NCBI RefSeq assembly: GCF_014838745.1
Contig: NZ_JABUXR010000013.1
Span: forward strand, 1-61,023
Length of the DNA: 61,023 bases
Origin: Limosilactobacillus urinaemulieris
Lineage (GTDB): Bacteria; Bacillota; Bacilli; Lactobacillales; Lactobacillaceae
Reading direction: 5' to 3'
The translations under genes were made by a program, and so were the position numbers. Positions 47,788 through 56,121 of this stretch are shown here, one piece after another. The notes beneath the pieces were generated by a model. That model did no database searches. It was not told the DNA's origin and worked only from the letters and a program-made list of their open reading frames with translations. Position 1 is the first letter of the stretch. The number at the start of each line of letters is the position of its first letter.

Positions 47788-47979
47788 GTGAAAATTCTGT
47801 GGTGTACGCGTTGTCTAAACGCAGGTTTGCCTTACAGTCTTATAAAATTGGGACTAGTGCTTCGTTAGTTGGCCAGTATGCCTTTTCACTTGGTAACTGA
47901 ATAGCTAACAGTCGTGTCCCACCTGTCTTAAACACAGGTCAACACTGAATGACAATTAACGGCACTAACGGAGTTTTCG
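47788..47979 (+). ncRNA. ssrS: 6S RNA
   Basis: About 190 nt with the 6S layout. A closing stem (GTGAAAA at the 5' end with TTTTC at 47974-47978) is followed by inner pairs (GTTGTC with GACAAT), a large central open region, and a long irregular apical hairpin (TGGGAC with GTCCCA, GTTAGTT with AGCTAAC). 6S RNA mimics an open promoter and sequesters sigma-A RNA polymerase in stationary phase. The location directly after rarA supports the call. Ends are approximate. Confidence 0.75.
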
Positions 47980-47995
47980 TACATAATTGTCAACT

Positions 47996-48031
47996 GGGCG
48001 TCAATGTTCGTGAAAGGGAACGTTGACGCCC
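47996..48031 (+). terminator. Strong hairpin after 6S RNA
   Basis: GGGCGTCAATGTTC pairs with GAACGTTGACGCCC around an 8-nt loop. The following sequence is only weakly T-rich, so termination is probable but not certain. It may also lie in the leader of the next gene. Confidence 0.55.
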
Positions 48032-48064
48032 ATTGATATCTTATTAAAAATACGAGGTTTATCT

Positions 48065-48364
48065 ATGCTATTATCAATTTTAATGACGCTTTTTGGCTTA
48101 ATTGCAGCGTTTGAAGGTTGTTTCTTTCTTACCCATCTCCACAAGCCATTTCTAATCTTTCATCCTGACCGGCAAGCTCCCCTCTCCAAAGCGTTAATTG
48201 TCTGGGGGATCCTGCTATTAATCATCGGTGTTTTAGCGATGATCGCAGCCTGGACTGACTCAATTCTCTTTATCGTTACAATGGTCGTTATCGGTTGCGT
48301 TGGTGAGACTTTAATGGCTTATTCATTAATGGGCTATTTTCAGGCAGAACAACGAAAAAACTAG
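48065..48364 (+). CDS. Small three-helix membrane protein, unknown function
   Basis: The 99 residues are mostly hydrophobic with about three helices (LLSILMTLFGLIAAFEGCFF; ALIVWGILLLIIGVLAMIAA; FIVTMVVIGCVGETLMAY). It resembles DUF3899-type small membrane proteins in size only. ATG at 48065 is preferred: GAGG lies 8 nt before it, whereas the open frame upstream would start inside the hairpin. No family is recognised. Confidence 0.65.
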   Translation: MLLSILMTLFGLIAAFEGCFFLTHLHKPFLIFHPDRQAPLSKALIVWGILLLIIGVLAMIAAWTDSILFIVTMVVIGCVGETLMAYSLMGYFQAEQRKN

Positions 48365-48376
48365 ACGCTTGAGTCT

Positions 48377-48405
48377 TTACTGTCATTTTTGTTTCAGTGT
48401 ATAAT
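48377..48405 (+). promoter_or_regulatory. Promoter of the universal stress protein gene
   Basis: TTACTG (48377-48382), 17-nt spacer, TATAAT (48400-48405). Confidence 0.6.
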
Positions 48406-48435
48406 AGAGGTAAATAATTAAGGAGGCACCACAAT

Positions 48436-48924
48436 ATGGCTCAACAATACAAACATATTTTGGTTCCAGTTGACGGTTCTGAAGAAGCTGAATTAGCTTT
48501 TAAGAAGGCTGTTGCTGTTGCTAAGCGGAACGGTGAAGAAACAGAATTACGGTTATTACACGTTGTTGATACCCGGGCATTCCAAAACATCTCCAGTTTC
48601 GATAGTTCAATGGTTGAACAAGTTACTGAGACCGCAAAGAAGACTCTTGATAAGTATATTGATTATGCTAAAGACAAGGGCGTTAAGAATGTCAACTACT
48701 CAATTGAATATGGTGCACCTAAGACAATTATTGCCCGGGATGTGCCAAAGGAAATGAACGCCGACCTAATTATGATCGGTGCTACAGGGTTAAATGCTGT
48801 TGAACGGATCCTAATTGGTTCTGTTACCGAATATGTTACCCGGACAGCGATCTGTGATGTATTAGTTGTTCGGACCGACTTGGATAACAAGCCAATTGAA
48901 GTTGACAAGAAGAAAAAGAAGTAA
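48436..48924 (+). CDS. Universal stress protein (UspA family, ATP-binding type)
   Basis: Cytoplasmic 162-residue alpha/beta protein. It begins YKHILVPVDGSEEAELAF and has the ATP-binding signature G-x2-G-x9-G-S (GATGLNAVERILIGS) near residues 115-129. It ends in a basic tail of Lys residues. AAGGAGG lies 9 nt before the ATG. Monocistronic with its own promoter and terminator. Confidence 0.93.
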   Translation: MAQQYKHILVPVDGSEEAELAFKKAVAVAKRNGEETELRLLHVVDTRAFQNISSFDSSMVEQVTETAKKTLDKYIDYAKDKGVKNVNYSIEYGAPKTIIARDVPKEMNADLIMIGATGLNAVERILIGSVTEYVTRTAICDVLVVRTDLDNKPIEVDKKKKK

Positions 48925-48940
48925 CTCTAATTAAAACTAA

Positions 48941-48984
48941 CAGGAACTCCGTAATTATTAATACTAGTTATGGGGTTTTTTAGT
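48941..48984 (+). terminator. Terminator of the universal stress protein gene
   Basis: AACTCCGTAATTA pairs (with G-U pairs) with TAGTTATGGGGTT and is followed by TTTTT. Confidence 0.65.
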
Positions 48985-49005
48985 TTATAGCTAAAGATAG
49001 GAGCA

Positions 49006-49436
49006 TTGATATATTTTCTGGTATTGACGAGAAATCAATACCAGTTTTTTACATAAAAAGTGTAACTTCCAGATATCCCAAAATAATTTACACCTATATC
49101 TTCTTGGAATTGAAGACCAGAATATTAAAGTTCTTAATATTAAATCTATTCTTAAACCTAACAAACAGATCAAATTAATCCAGGCTACGTTATCTTATCC
49201 GATTATCCGATGATACACTGTAAAAAAACAGTCATTCATACATGCTACCAAGTATGAATTTCCAACGGCCTCCTAGAAGGAATTAACTGTAAAATTAAAA
49301 CACTCAAACGAACCTGTACGAGTTTACCAATCAAGAATTTTTCTTTTTAAGAATTGATTATCTATTTACATAAAAATGCCACCCACATTTCTGTGAGTGG
49401 CATCAATATCCGTCAATACTAGTTGACAGATACTCT
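49006..49436 (+). mobile_element. Internally deleted ISL3-family element
   Basis: The left end (about 49006-49045, ATTTTCTGGTATTGA...) matches the element start at 60904, and the right end (about 49321-49433) is nearly the same as 1-117. Between them only the first roughly 43 codons and the last roughly 35 codons of a transposase remain, so some 1 kb is missing. The element is about 430 bp, non-autonomous, and ends about 6 bp from the stop of the HTH-TPR gene. Confidence 0.8.
49085..49350 (+). pseudogene. Remnant of an ISL3-family transposase
   Basis: 49085-49213 reads LLGIEDQNIKVLNIKSILK and LIQATLSYPI before a TGA, the N-terminal pattern of ISL3 transposases. 49258-49314 reads ISNGLLEGINCKIKTLKRT, the conserved C-terminal catalytic-Glu region (SNGxxEGxNxxIKxLKR). 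A further frameshift near 49316 separates this from TNQEFFFLRIDYLFT. The central part and the DDE core are deleted, so it is non-functional. Confidence 0.75.
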
Positions 49437-49439
49437 TTT

Positions 49440-50282
49440 TTAATTCAATTTTTCTAATTCAGCAGCAATTTCATCCTTAACGAAGGATTCACGACGCGCT
49501 ACGCTAATACTTCGGGCAATTTCCAAAGTTTCCTTTGCCTGTTTATCGTCACCCAATGCTAGTTCATCTTTTCCTCGAATAAGGTATAATTCGTCCAAAA
49601 TGAAAAGTGAATCATGCTCACGACAAAGTTCAATTCCACGTTCAACAATGTCTTTTGAATCCTTATAGTTACCTAAGTTACTATAAAGTTCACCAAGTTG
49701 GCAGTAAATTGATGCCCATTGGCGTAAGCTCCCGATCAATTTCTTATTATCAATCAATCGTACTGCCCGATCAGTTAACCTTGCTGCCCGTTCTGGATCA
49801 TCACGTTTATAGTATGCCAACGCCATTCCCGCAGTAGTCATTGCAAGGTAGATGTTAGCACTTGTTGTCGCAAACTGGGTTAACACCAATTCAAAGTTGA
49901 AGATTGCTTCATCAATCTTATTAGAGTTAACCTGAACCATTCCTAATAGGTAATAGTACCGTTGCTTATCAAAATCACTCTCCAGCTTCTTTACTGGAAT
50001 CTTATTTAATGCTTCTGTAGCGGTTTCAAATTTACCCGCAACCAAATCATTTACAATTGTATTAAATTGGTCATTAATGCCGCTTCCACTATTCTCCACA
50101 ATTCGTTCTGTGGGAATATTTAGCCGTTCACAAATTGCAGTCAGAATATTCATTTTGGGCAACCGGTTCTGTTTTTCCATTAAACTAATCGTTGCCTGGG
50201 TACAGATACCTTCTGCTAATGCTGTCTGTGATAACCCTCTTTTGCGGCGAATTTTCTTTAAGACGTCTCCTCGGAGTTTCAT
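49440..50282 (-). CDS. HTH-TPR transcriptional regulator (Rgg/PlcR-like)
   Basis: The 280 residues have an N-terminal XRE-type helix-turn-helix (about 5-60, KIRRKRGLSQTALAEGICTQATIS) and about five TPR-like helical repeats (about 70-275). This architecture fits the RNPP/Rgg peptide-responsive group, whose TPR half binds a short pheromone in known cases. No clear peptide gene lies beside it, so peptide control is unproven. The ISL3 remnant lies directly past its stop, so its natural terminator may be lost. Confidence 0.85.
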   Translation of the reverse strand: MKLRGDVLKKIRRKRGLSQTALAEGICTQATISLMEKQNRLPKMNILTAICERLNIPTERIVENSGSGINDQFNTIVNDLVAGKFETATEALNKIPVKKLESDFDKQRYYYLLGMVQVNSNKIDEAIFNFELVLTQFATTSANIYLAMTTAGMALAYYKRDDPERAARLTDRAVRLIDNKKLIGSLRQWASIYCQLGELYSNLGNYKDSKDIVERGIELCREHDSLFILDELYLIRGKDELALGDDKQAKETLEIARSISVARRESFVKDEIAAELEKLN

Positions 50283-50414
50283 TTTCTTCCCTTCCTCAAC
50301 TTATTAATAATATGACTAAAATTATTAGAAAGATCAAATGATCTACAAACCATAGTTAAAAATATCCTTATGCATTATAGCACTAATCATGGCTTTATGC
50401 GAAGAAATCTGGAA

Positions 50415-50456
50415 CAAAAAAGACTGGTAAGACTTATTTTGACCAGTCTTTATTTT
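50415..50456 (-). terminator. Terminator of ddl
   Basis: AAAGACTGGT pairs with ACCAGTCTTT around a 13-nt loop, followed by TTTTGTTC on the minus strand. Confidence 0.8.
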
Positions 50457-50518
50457 CTTATTCTTTTTTCATAAATTAAATAGACATTTTAAATAAAAAT
50501 GAATATAAAGTGAATGCT

Positions 50519-51655
50519 CTAATCTTCATTGTATTTTTTAGTGCCGACTTTTTCTTCACCGAGTTTACGGAAATCATACTTAATCTTACTATTCCGATCA
50601 AATTCTTCTAACCCAAGTTGGATTAAGCGGTCAATCAAATCGGAATAACCGATTCCTGAAACTTCCCACATTTGTGGATACAAACTAATATTAGTGAATC
50701 CTGGTAAGGTATTTGGTTCACCAAGGTATGGTACATTATTTGAATCAACCAAGAAATCAATCCGTGCCATTCCCTTCATGCCGAGAACCTTGTACGCTTT
50801 TAAAGCCATTGAAGTAATTTCTTCAGTTAAGTATTCTGGTAACTTTACTGGTAATTCAAAAACAACCCCACTAGCATCCACAAATTTATTTTCATAGTTG
50901 TAGAAAGAATCGCCTTCAGGAACACGAACAGCACCAAGCTTAGAAGCAACTGGATGCTCATTCCCAAGAATCGAGATTTCAACTTCTTGTGGATGATCAA
51001 TTCCTTGTTCTACAAGAATCTTGTAGTCATATTTAAAGGCATCATCTAACGCCTTTTCGTACTCTTCAGCGTTTGTTACCTTATGGATTCCAACAGAAGA
51101 TCCTTGCTTGGCTGGTTTTACGAATGCCAAGCCGCCAATCTTTTCCTCAACCTTAGCCCATGGATAATCTGCCCGGTTTTCAGGTGTAACCACTACGTAA
51201 GGAGTATTTCGAATCCCAGCTTCTGTAAGGATCTTCTTTGTTAAATCTTTATCGAATGCCATCGCACTAGCCGCAATATTAGAACCAACATATGGTTTCT
51301 TCAGGAGCTTAAAAAGTCCCTGAACGGTCCCATCTTCTCCAAGGTTACCATGAATTACCGGGAAGAAGAGATCAACAGCCTTCATCTCGTTTAATGCCAT
51401 AATTGGTGCTAACGGTTGATTCAGATCCATCTTTTGGTATTCTTCTTGAACAACTTGATCTTCATCATCACCATTAAAGATTCGCTGTGATGCACTATTA
51501 CCGAGAAGAACCCCATCCTTGGTGAACATAAATAAGCTAACATTATACTTATCTTTATCAAGGGCATCATAGATATTATGCGCCGAACGTTTTGAAACAT
51601 CATGTTCAGATGAATTGCCACCAAACAGCAATGCGATGTTTAACTTTTTAGTCAT
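50519..51655 (-). CDS. ddl: D-alanine-D-alanine ligase family enzyme, D-Ala-D-Lac type residue
   Basis: ATP-grasp ligase making the terminal dipeptide or depsipeptide of peptidoglycan precursors. The 378 residues show FGGNSSEHDVS, the ATP-grasp blocks (VKPAKQGSSVG; EVEISILG) and LGEPNTLPGFTN. At the position of Tyr216 of E. coli DdlB (EAKY) it has Phe258 in YNYENKF. Phe there marks D-Ala-D-Lac ligases of Leuconostoc and heterofermentative lactobacilli, which are intrinsically vancomycin-resistant. ATG at 51655 is used (AAGGTGG 8 nt upstream); a GTG four codons earlier is less likely. Confidence 0.94.
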   Translation of the reverse strand: MTKKLNIALLFGGNSSEHDVSKRSAHNIYDALDKDKYNVSLFMFTKDGVLLGNSASQRIFNGDDEDQVVQEEYQKMDLNQPLAPIMALNEMKAVDLFFPVIHGNLGEDGTVQGLFKLLKKPYVGSNIAASAMAFDKDLTKKILTEAGIRNTPYVVVTPENRADYPWAKVEEKIGGLAFVKPAKQGSSVGIHKVTNAEEYEKALDDAFKYDYKILVEQGIDHPQEVEISILGNEHPVASKLGAVRVPEGDSFYNYENKFVDASGVVFELPVKLPEYLTEEITSMALKAYKVLGMKGMARIDFLVDSNNVPYLGEPNTLPGFTNISLYPQMWEVSGIGYSDLIDRLIQLGLEEFDRNSKIKYDFRKLGEEKVGTKKYNED

Positions 51656-51712
51656 TGCGTGTACCACCTTATTTAGTTTAATTTTATTTATTACCGTTTT
51701 CCTAGAATCTTT

Positions 51713-51721
51713 AGTATATCA
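51713..51721 (-). promoter_or_regulatory. Possible extended -10 promoter of ddl
   Basis: Minus-strand TGATATACT, with TATACT as complement of 51713-51718, about 58 bp before the ddl ATG; no clear -35. Confidence 0.4.
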
Positions 51722-51742
51722 TGAATTAGTTCATCTTACTAG

Positions 51743-51765
51743 ATTTGAGCACGAATGACTCAAAT
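51743..51765. promoter_or_regulatory. Inverted repeat upstream of the MFS gene (candidate operator)
   Basis: ATTTGAG-N9-CTCAAAT lies in the divergent ddl/MFS region, with its right end touching the MFS -35 (51765-51770). Confidence 0.35.
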
Positions 51766-51793
51766 TAACATCCCCCGTACTTTGCGTTATAAT
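51765..51793 (+). promoter_or_regulatory. Promoter of the MFS drug transporter gene
   Basis: TTAACA (51765-51770), 17-nt spacer, TATAAT (51788-51793). Confidence 0.65.
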
Positions 51794-51843
51794 AAAAAGC
51801 ACTTTTTTCGTATTTTGCAAGTTTAAATCAAAGGAGTTATCGT

Positions 51844-53049
51844 ATGGCAGAAAAGAGAATCCCAATTTGGCAACGAAACTTACGTGTTCTTGCAATTGCC
51901 GTTTTTATTGCCGGAATTGCCTTTTCCGAAGTAATGCCATTCTTGCCACTCTATATTAACACCCTGGGACATTTTTCCCACCAACAATTAAATATGTGGG
52001 CTGGACTAGTTTTTTCAGGAATTTATTTTGTCTCTGCTTTTGTTTCTCCCTGGTGGGGAAAATTAGCAGATCAAAAAGGACGAAAACTAATGATCCTCCG
52101 TGCATCCCTCGGCATGGCAATCGTCTTAGCAGCAATGGGACTTGTCACTAATGTTTGGCAATTGTTTATACTCCGAATGACTCAAGGTTTCTTTGCCGGC
52201 TTCGTTTCTAACTCCAATGCCCTAATCGCAACAGAAACGCCAAAAGAGAAATCAGGTCAGGCCCTTGGAACCATGGCTTCCTCATTTACGGCTGGCAATC
52301 TTCTCGGTCCCTTTATCGGTGGTGCCCTTGCTTCGTTATTTAGTTACCGGGTTACTTTCTTTATTACCGGTCTTTTACTTCTGATTGCTTTCTTCTTAGC
52401 CCTCTTTTTTGTTCATGAAGACGATTTTCAACCGATAACCAATAAGAAGCTTGAAAGCTCACGTGGCGTGATTGCTGCACTTAAGAATCCACGATTGATC
52501 TTTGGCCTGCTCCTCACTACCCTAATCATTCAAGCAGCCAATAATTCGATTAACCCGATTGTCTCCCTCTACGTTAACCAGCTAATGCATCACCAGGGAA
52601 ACGTTGTCTTCGTTTCTGGAGTAATTGCAGCCCTCCCTGGAATTGCCACTTTTCTTGCTGCCTCACGGTTTGGTGCAATTGGTGACCATGTTGGTACCCA
52701 AAAAGTTATCATCGCTGGCTTTGTTGGCGCAATTATTCTCTTCTTTCTGACCGCCTTTGTCCAAAACTCGTTTGAACTTGGTATTCTTCGCTTTCTGGTT
52801 GGCTTTACGGATGCCTGTCTTTTTCCTCAAGTGCAAACCCTTCTTACCAAGAACACTTCTTCCATGATTACCGGACGAATCTTTTCCTGGAACCAAAGTG
52901 CAATGTACATCGGGAATATTTTTGGCCCATTACTTGGCTCTACCATTGCTGGAGTTTCAAGTTATAATATGGTATTTATCATTACGGCTGCAATTGTTAC
53001 TCTTAACCTCCTCCTCTTCAAACTCAATGTTGTTAATTCACTGGATTAA
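51844..53049 (+). CDS. MFS multidrug efflux transporter (PmrA/DHA1-like)
   Basis: The 401-residue protein has 12 predicted transmembrane helices. It has the MFS motif A-like loop WWGKLADQKGRKLMILRAS (about 72-90) and the drug-antiporter block GFVSNSNALIATETP followed by LGTMASSFTAGNLLGPFIGG in helix 5. This fits proton-driven drug:H+ antiporters such as PmrA/NorA. The substrate is unknown. AAAGGAG lies 8 nt before the ATG. Divergent from ddl. Confidence 0.85.
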   Translation: MAEKRIPIWQRNLRVLAIAVFIAGIAFSEVMPFLPLYINTLGHFSHQQLNMWAGLVFSGIYFVSAFVSPWWGKLADQKGRKLMILRASLGMAIVLAAMGLVTNVWQLFILRMTQGFFAGFVSNSNALIATETPKEKSGQALGTMASSFTAGNLLGPFIGGALASLFSYRVTFFITGLLLLIAFFLALFFVHEDDFQPITNKKLESSRGVIAALKNPRLIFGLLLTTLIIQAANNSINPIVSLYVNQLMHHQGNVVFVSGVIAALPGIATFLAASRFGAIGDHVGTQKVIIAGFVGAIILFFLTAFVQNSFELGILRFLVGFTDACLFPQVQTLLTKNTSSMITGRIFSWNQSAMYIGNIFGPLLGSTIAGVSSYNMVFIITAAIVTLNLLLFKLNVVNSLD

Positions 53050-53063
53050 AATTTAAAATACTA

Positions 53064-53110
53064 ATAGCTCCAAGCTTTCGGTAAAGCCGAATTCTTGGAG
53101 CTATTTATTT
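53064..53110 (+). terminator. Terminator after the MFS drug transporter
   Basis: AATAGCTCCAAG pairs with CTTGGAGCTATT around a loop containing a small CGGTAAAGCCG hairpin; TTATTTAT follows. Confidence 0.7.
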
Positions 53111-53130
53111 ATATTGAAACGATTATTCTT

Positions 53131-53952
53131 TTATTTACCATTAGGGTAAACCGCAACGACACCACCGTTGTAGTGCTTATTAATCCATTGTTGAGTTGAC
53201 TTAGATTGAAGAGCCTTAACTAACTTCTTAATTGCTGGATTATTCTTGTTCTTCTTTTGAACTGCAATTAAGTTAGCGTAAGGTGAAGTATTCTTTTCAA
53301 GCGCGATTGAATCCTTCTTTGGATTTAAGCCCGCTTGAACCGCATAGTTAGCATTGATGACAACTGCATCACCTTCACCACGCTTGTAGAATTGGGTCAT
53401 GAGTTTTGGTTCAAGGTCTGTCTTAAACTTCAAATTCTTCTTGTTAGTTTGAATATCATTGAAATTAGCAGATTCAATCTTAGTTCCTGGCTTCAATGTA
53501 ATTAAACCGGCATCCTTTAAGATTTGCAGAACACGACCATAGTCCGCAACGTTATTTGAAACCAGAATCGTTGCTCCATCAGGCAAATCAGATAACTTCT
53601 TGTACTTCTTAGAGTAGAAGCCAATTGGTTCCAAGTGAACATTTCCGACACTAATCAAGGTTCCATGATTCTTCTTGTTCCAGTTATCCAAGAATGGCTT
53701 GTGTTGGAAGTAGTTAGCATCCAGGTCACCACTTGCTAGCTCCTTGTTTGGCAATACATAATCTTGGAATGTCTTAATTTGAAGGTTAACCCCTTCCTTC
53801 TTTAATTGGGGTTGAACATGCTTCAAAATTTCAGCGTGAGGGGTTGAAGAAGCCCCCACAGTCAAAGTTGTTTCCTTTTGCTTTCCACATCCAGTAAGGA
53901 CTAATGCCCCTAATGCTAATGTTGCAATTGCTGCTAACCATTTTTTCTTCAT
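53131..53952 (-). CDS. metQ: Methionine ABC transporter substrate-binding lipoprotein MetQ
   Basis: NlpA-family binding protein, 273 residues. A signal peptide with lipobox LTGC (about 19-22) precedes the family features TVGASSTPHAEIL, DLDANYFQHKPFLD and DAVVINANYAV. It captures methionine at the cell surface for MetNI. It lies 22 bp after metI, last gene of metN-metI-metQ. Confidence 0.95.
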   Translation of the reverse strand: MKKKWLAAIATLALGALVLTGCGKQKETTLTVGASSTPHAEILKHVQPQLKKEGVNLQIKTFQDYVLPNKELASGDLDANYFQHKPFLDNWNKKNHGTLISVGNVHLEPIGFYSKKYKKLSDLPDGATILVSNNVADYGRVLQILKDAGLITLKPGTKIESANFNDIQTNKKNLKFKTDLEPKLMTQFYKRGEGDAVVINANYAVQAGLNPKKDSIALEKNTSPYANLIAVQKKNKNNPAIKKLVKALQSKSTQQWINKHYNGGVVAVYPNGK

Positions 53953-53974
53953 AAGTATTCCCTCCGTTTTCTAA

Positions 53975-54661
53975 TTAACGCTTATCAATTTTTTTAACAA
54001 CTGTGTCACCCAAAAATTGGAAGACAAAAACAATTATGACGATAATAATCGTGGCCATCATTGTAACGGCATTGTTGCTTGCCTGGAAACCATCTAAGTA
54101 AGCAAGGTTCCCTAAACCACCGGCACCAATTGCTCCGGCCATTGCAGTGTAACCAATCAATGAAATGGTAGTAACCGTAATTCCCGAAACTAAAGCTGGC
54201 GAACTTTCCGGAATTAAAACCTTAGTAACAATTTGCCACCGAGTAGCTCCCATCGCTTTAGCAGCCTCGATAACACCATGATCCAAATCATCAAAGGCAA
54301 TTTGAACTAATCGGGCATAGAATGGTGCGGCTGAGATAATCAGTGACGGTAGGGCAGCCCGTGGTCCCATAATCGTTCCAACAAGTGCTTGAGTTGCTGG
54401 GAGCAACAGAACGATTAAGATAATGAATGGGATTGACCGGAAAATATTTACCAACGCTGCAACAACCCAGTTAACAATCTTGGCACCAATTGAGTTACTA
54501 TTCTGGGTTTCAAACAAAATCAATCCAAGAACAATCCCCAAAATTGCTACCGCAACCATAGAGACAACCGTCATCCAAACGGTCTCCCAAGTTGCTTGAC
54601 CCATCTTTGTCCAGTCAACATTATTAAATTCAAAGAATGAAGCAAATCCACTATTGTTCAC
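53975..54661 (-). CDS. metI: Methionine ABC transporter permease MetI
   Basis: Inner-membrane permease of 228 residues with about five helices and the docking loop [21 protein letters not shown] near 140-160. The start is GTG, overlapping the end of metN by 11 bp, with AGAGGTGA about 8 nt upstream inside metN. Confidence 0.95.
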   Translation of the reverse strand: MNNSGFASFFEFNNVDWTKMGQATWETVWMTVVSMVAVAILGIVLGLILFETQNSNSIGAKIVNWVVAALVNIFRSIPFIILIVLLLPATQALVGTIMGPRAALPSLIISAAPFYARLVQIAFDDLDHGVIEAAKAMGATRWQIVTKVLIPESSPALVSGITVTTISLIGYTAMAGAIGAGGLGNLAYLDGFQASNNAVTMMATIIIVIIVFVFQFLGDTVVKKIDKR

Positions 54662-55703
54662 GGTTAATCACCTCTGTTTCTACTCTCATTGTCTTCAGAT
54701 AATCTAAGGCGCCCTTAATTTGATCCTGGTTGTCGTTATCAACAGTTAATTGAATATACAACGAACCAATTGATCCTTCTTGTGTTTGGTGAATATTCCC
54801 TTCAATAATACTCATATTTGTTTCGGGGAATTGGCGTAACATTTCAGAAACGATTGGCAATTTTGCCTGGTCACCGTGGAAGGTTAATTTAACAATTACC
54901 CCATCAGGATGGGATTCCAATAATTGCTTAACGACAACTTGGGTATCATCAGCAGAACCAGTAGATGTTTCTTGATTAACAAACCGTTTCGTAATTGCTT
55001 GTTGTGGGTGCTTAAAGACATCCAAAACCGGGCCTTCTTCAACAATCGTTCCAGCATCCAGTACCGCAACATGATCACAAATCTTACGAATAACATGCAT
55101 TTCGTGAGTAATTACAACAATTGTTAATCCTAAACGACGATTAATATCAACAAGAAGATCCAAAACCTCATCCGTAGTCTTTGGATCCAAAGCACTTGTC
55201 GCTTCATCAGACAACAAAATCTTAGGATCATTAGCAAGTGCGCGGGCAATCCCAACCCGTTGTTTTTGCCCACCAGATAATTCTGAAGGATAGGCATTTT
55301 CTTTTCCTTGAAGACCGACCAGTTTAATTAGTTCTTCCGCTTTTTGCTGGCGTTCTGCCTTATTTCCCTTTTTAGAAATTTCTAACGGAAATTTAACATT
55401 TTCCTGAACGGTTCGTGACCACAACAAATCGAAGTGTTGGAAAATCATGCCAATTTTTAATCTGGCTTCCCGGAGAGCCTCTCCTTTTAGTTGACTAATT
55501 TCTTGACCATTAACGGTTACAGAACCGGTAGTTGGCGTTTCCAAACCATTAATCATTCGGATTAGAGTACTTTTCCCAGCACCTGAATAACCAACGATCC
55601 CATAAATTTTTCCATCAGGGATTGTCAGGTTAACGTCTTTAATTGCCTTTACCGGGCCTTCTTTACCGTCATATGTTTTTGAGACATCCTTAAACCGAAT
55701 CAA
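54651..55703 (-). CDS. metN: Methionine ABC transporter ATP-binding protein MetN
   Basis: ATPase of the methionine importer, 350 residues. Walker [10 protein letters not shown] (about 38-46), signature LSGGQKQR and Walker [14 protein letters not shown] are followed by a C-terminal NIL/ACT domain (about 255-350) that binds methionine and inhibits uptake when the amino acid is plentiful. It is the first gene of the operon, behind a Met-specific T-box. Confidence 0.96.
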   Translation of the reverse strand: MIRFKDVSKTYDGKEGPVKAIKDVNLTIPDGKIYGIVGYSGAGKSTLIRMINGLETPTTGSVTVNGQEISQLKGEALREARLKIGMIFQHFDLLWSRTVQENVKFPLEISKKGNKAERQQKAEELIKLVGLQGKENAYPSELSGGQKQRVGIARALANDPKILLSDEATSALDPKTTDEVLDLLVDINRRLGLTIVVITHEMHVIRKICDHVAVLDAGTIVEEGPVLDVFKHPQQAITKRFVNQETSTGSADDTQVVVKQLLESHPDGVIVKLTFHGDQAKLPIVSEMLRQFPETNMSIIEGNIHQTQEGSIGSLYIQLTVDNDNQDQIKGALDYLKTMRVETEVINREQ

Positions 55704-55730
55704 TTACTCTTCCTCCTTTTCAATAAAAAA

Positions 55731-55970
55731 GCCTTTCGTTCAATAAACAAATTATTAAACGGACGAAAGGCTTCGTGGTACCACCGCAGTTTATGATCAC
55801 TTCACAATGATCACCTCAATAAGTGTCAGTAAATACTCACCTGCGATAATGGGCAGTAACCAATATTAGCTTATCATCAGACTCACTAACACACTTTAAT
55901 CAAAGACCATCTTCGGTACCATCAACCAATTCTCTTTCACCAATCAAGAACTCTCTGAGTGATTAATTAG
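55731..55970 (-). promoter_or_regulatory. T-box riboswitch of metNIQ (Met specifier AUG)
   Basis: On the minus strand AGAGAG (complement of 55951-55956) opens Stem I and the specifier context is CCGAA-G-ATG-G. The T-box GCGGTGGTACCACG lies at 55774-55787 and the terminator GCCTTTCGT/ACGAAAGGC (55731-55771) ends in a T run. UGGU suits the A73 of tRNA-Met. Confidence 0.92.
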
Positions 55971-56017
55971 TATCTACTCATCTTTTCAAATAGTATTCTA
56001 ATATTTCGATTGATATT

Positions 56018-56046
56018 ATAATACTAAGTTCACTTTTTATTGTCAA
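56018..56046 (-). promoter_or_regulatory. Promoter of the metNIQ leader
   Basis: TTGACA (complement of 56041-56046), 17-nt spacer, TATTAT (complement of 56018-56023). Confidence 0.75.
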
Positions 56047-56076
56047 TACCTAATTCAAATTAATTTTAAAAATGAA

Positions 56077-56104
56077 AAAGGCTCGGTCTCCCTAAGCCTC
56101 TTAC
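56077..56104 (-). terminator. Terminator of the DUF1146-murA...rodA-gcvH operon
   Basis: Minus-strand AGGCT-N11-AGCCT followed by TTTTCATTTTT, 18 bp past gcvH. Confidence 0.7.
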
Positions 56105-56121
56105 TATATAGCATTAGAATG

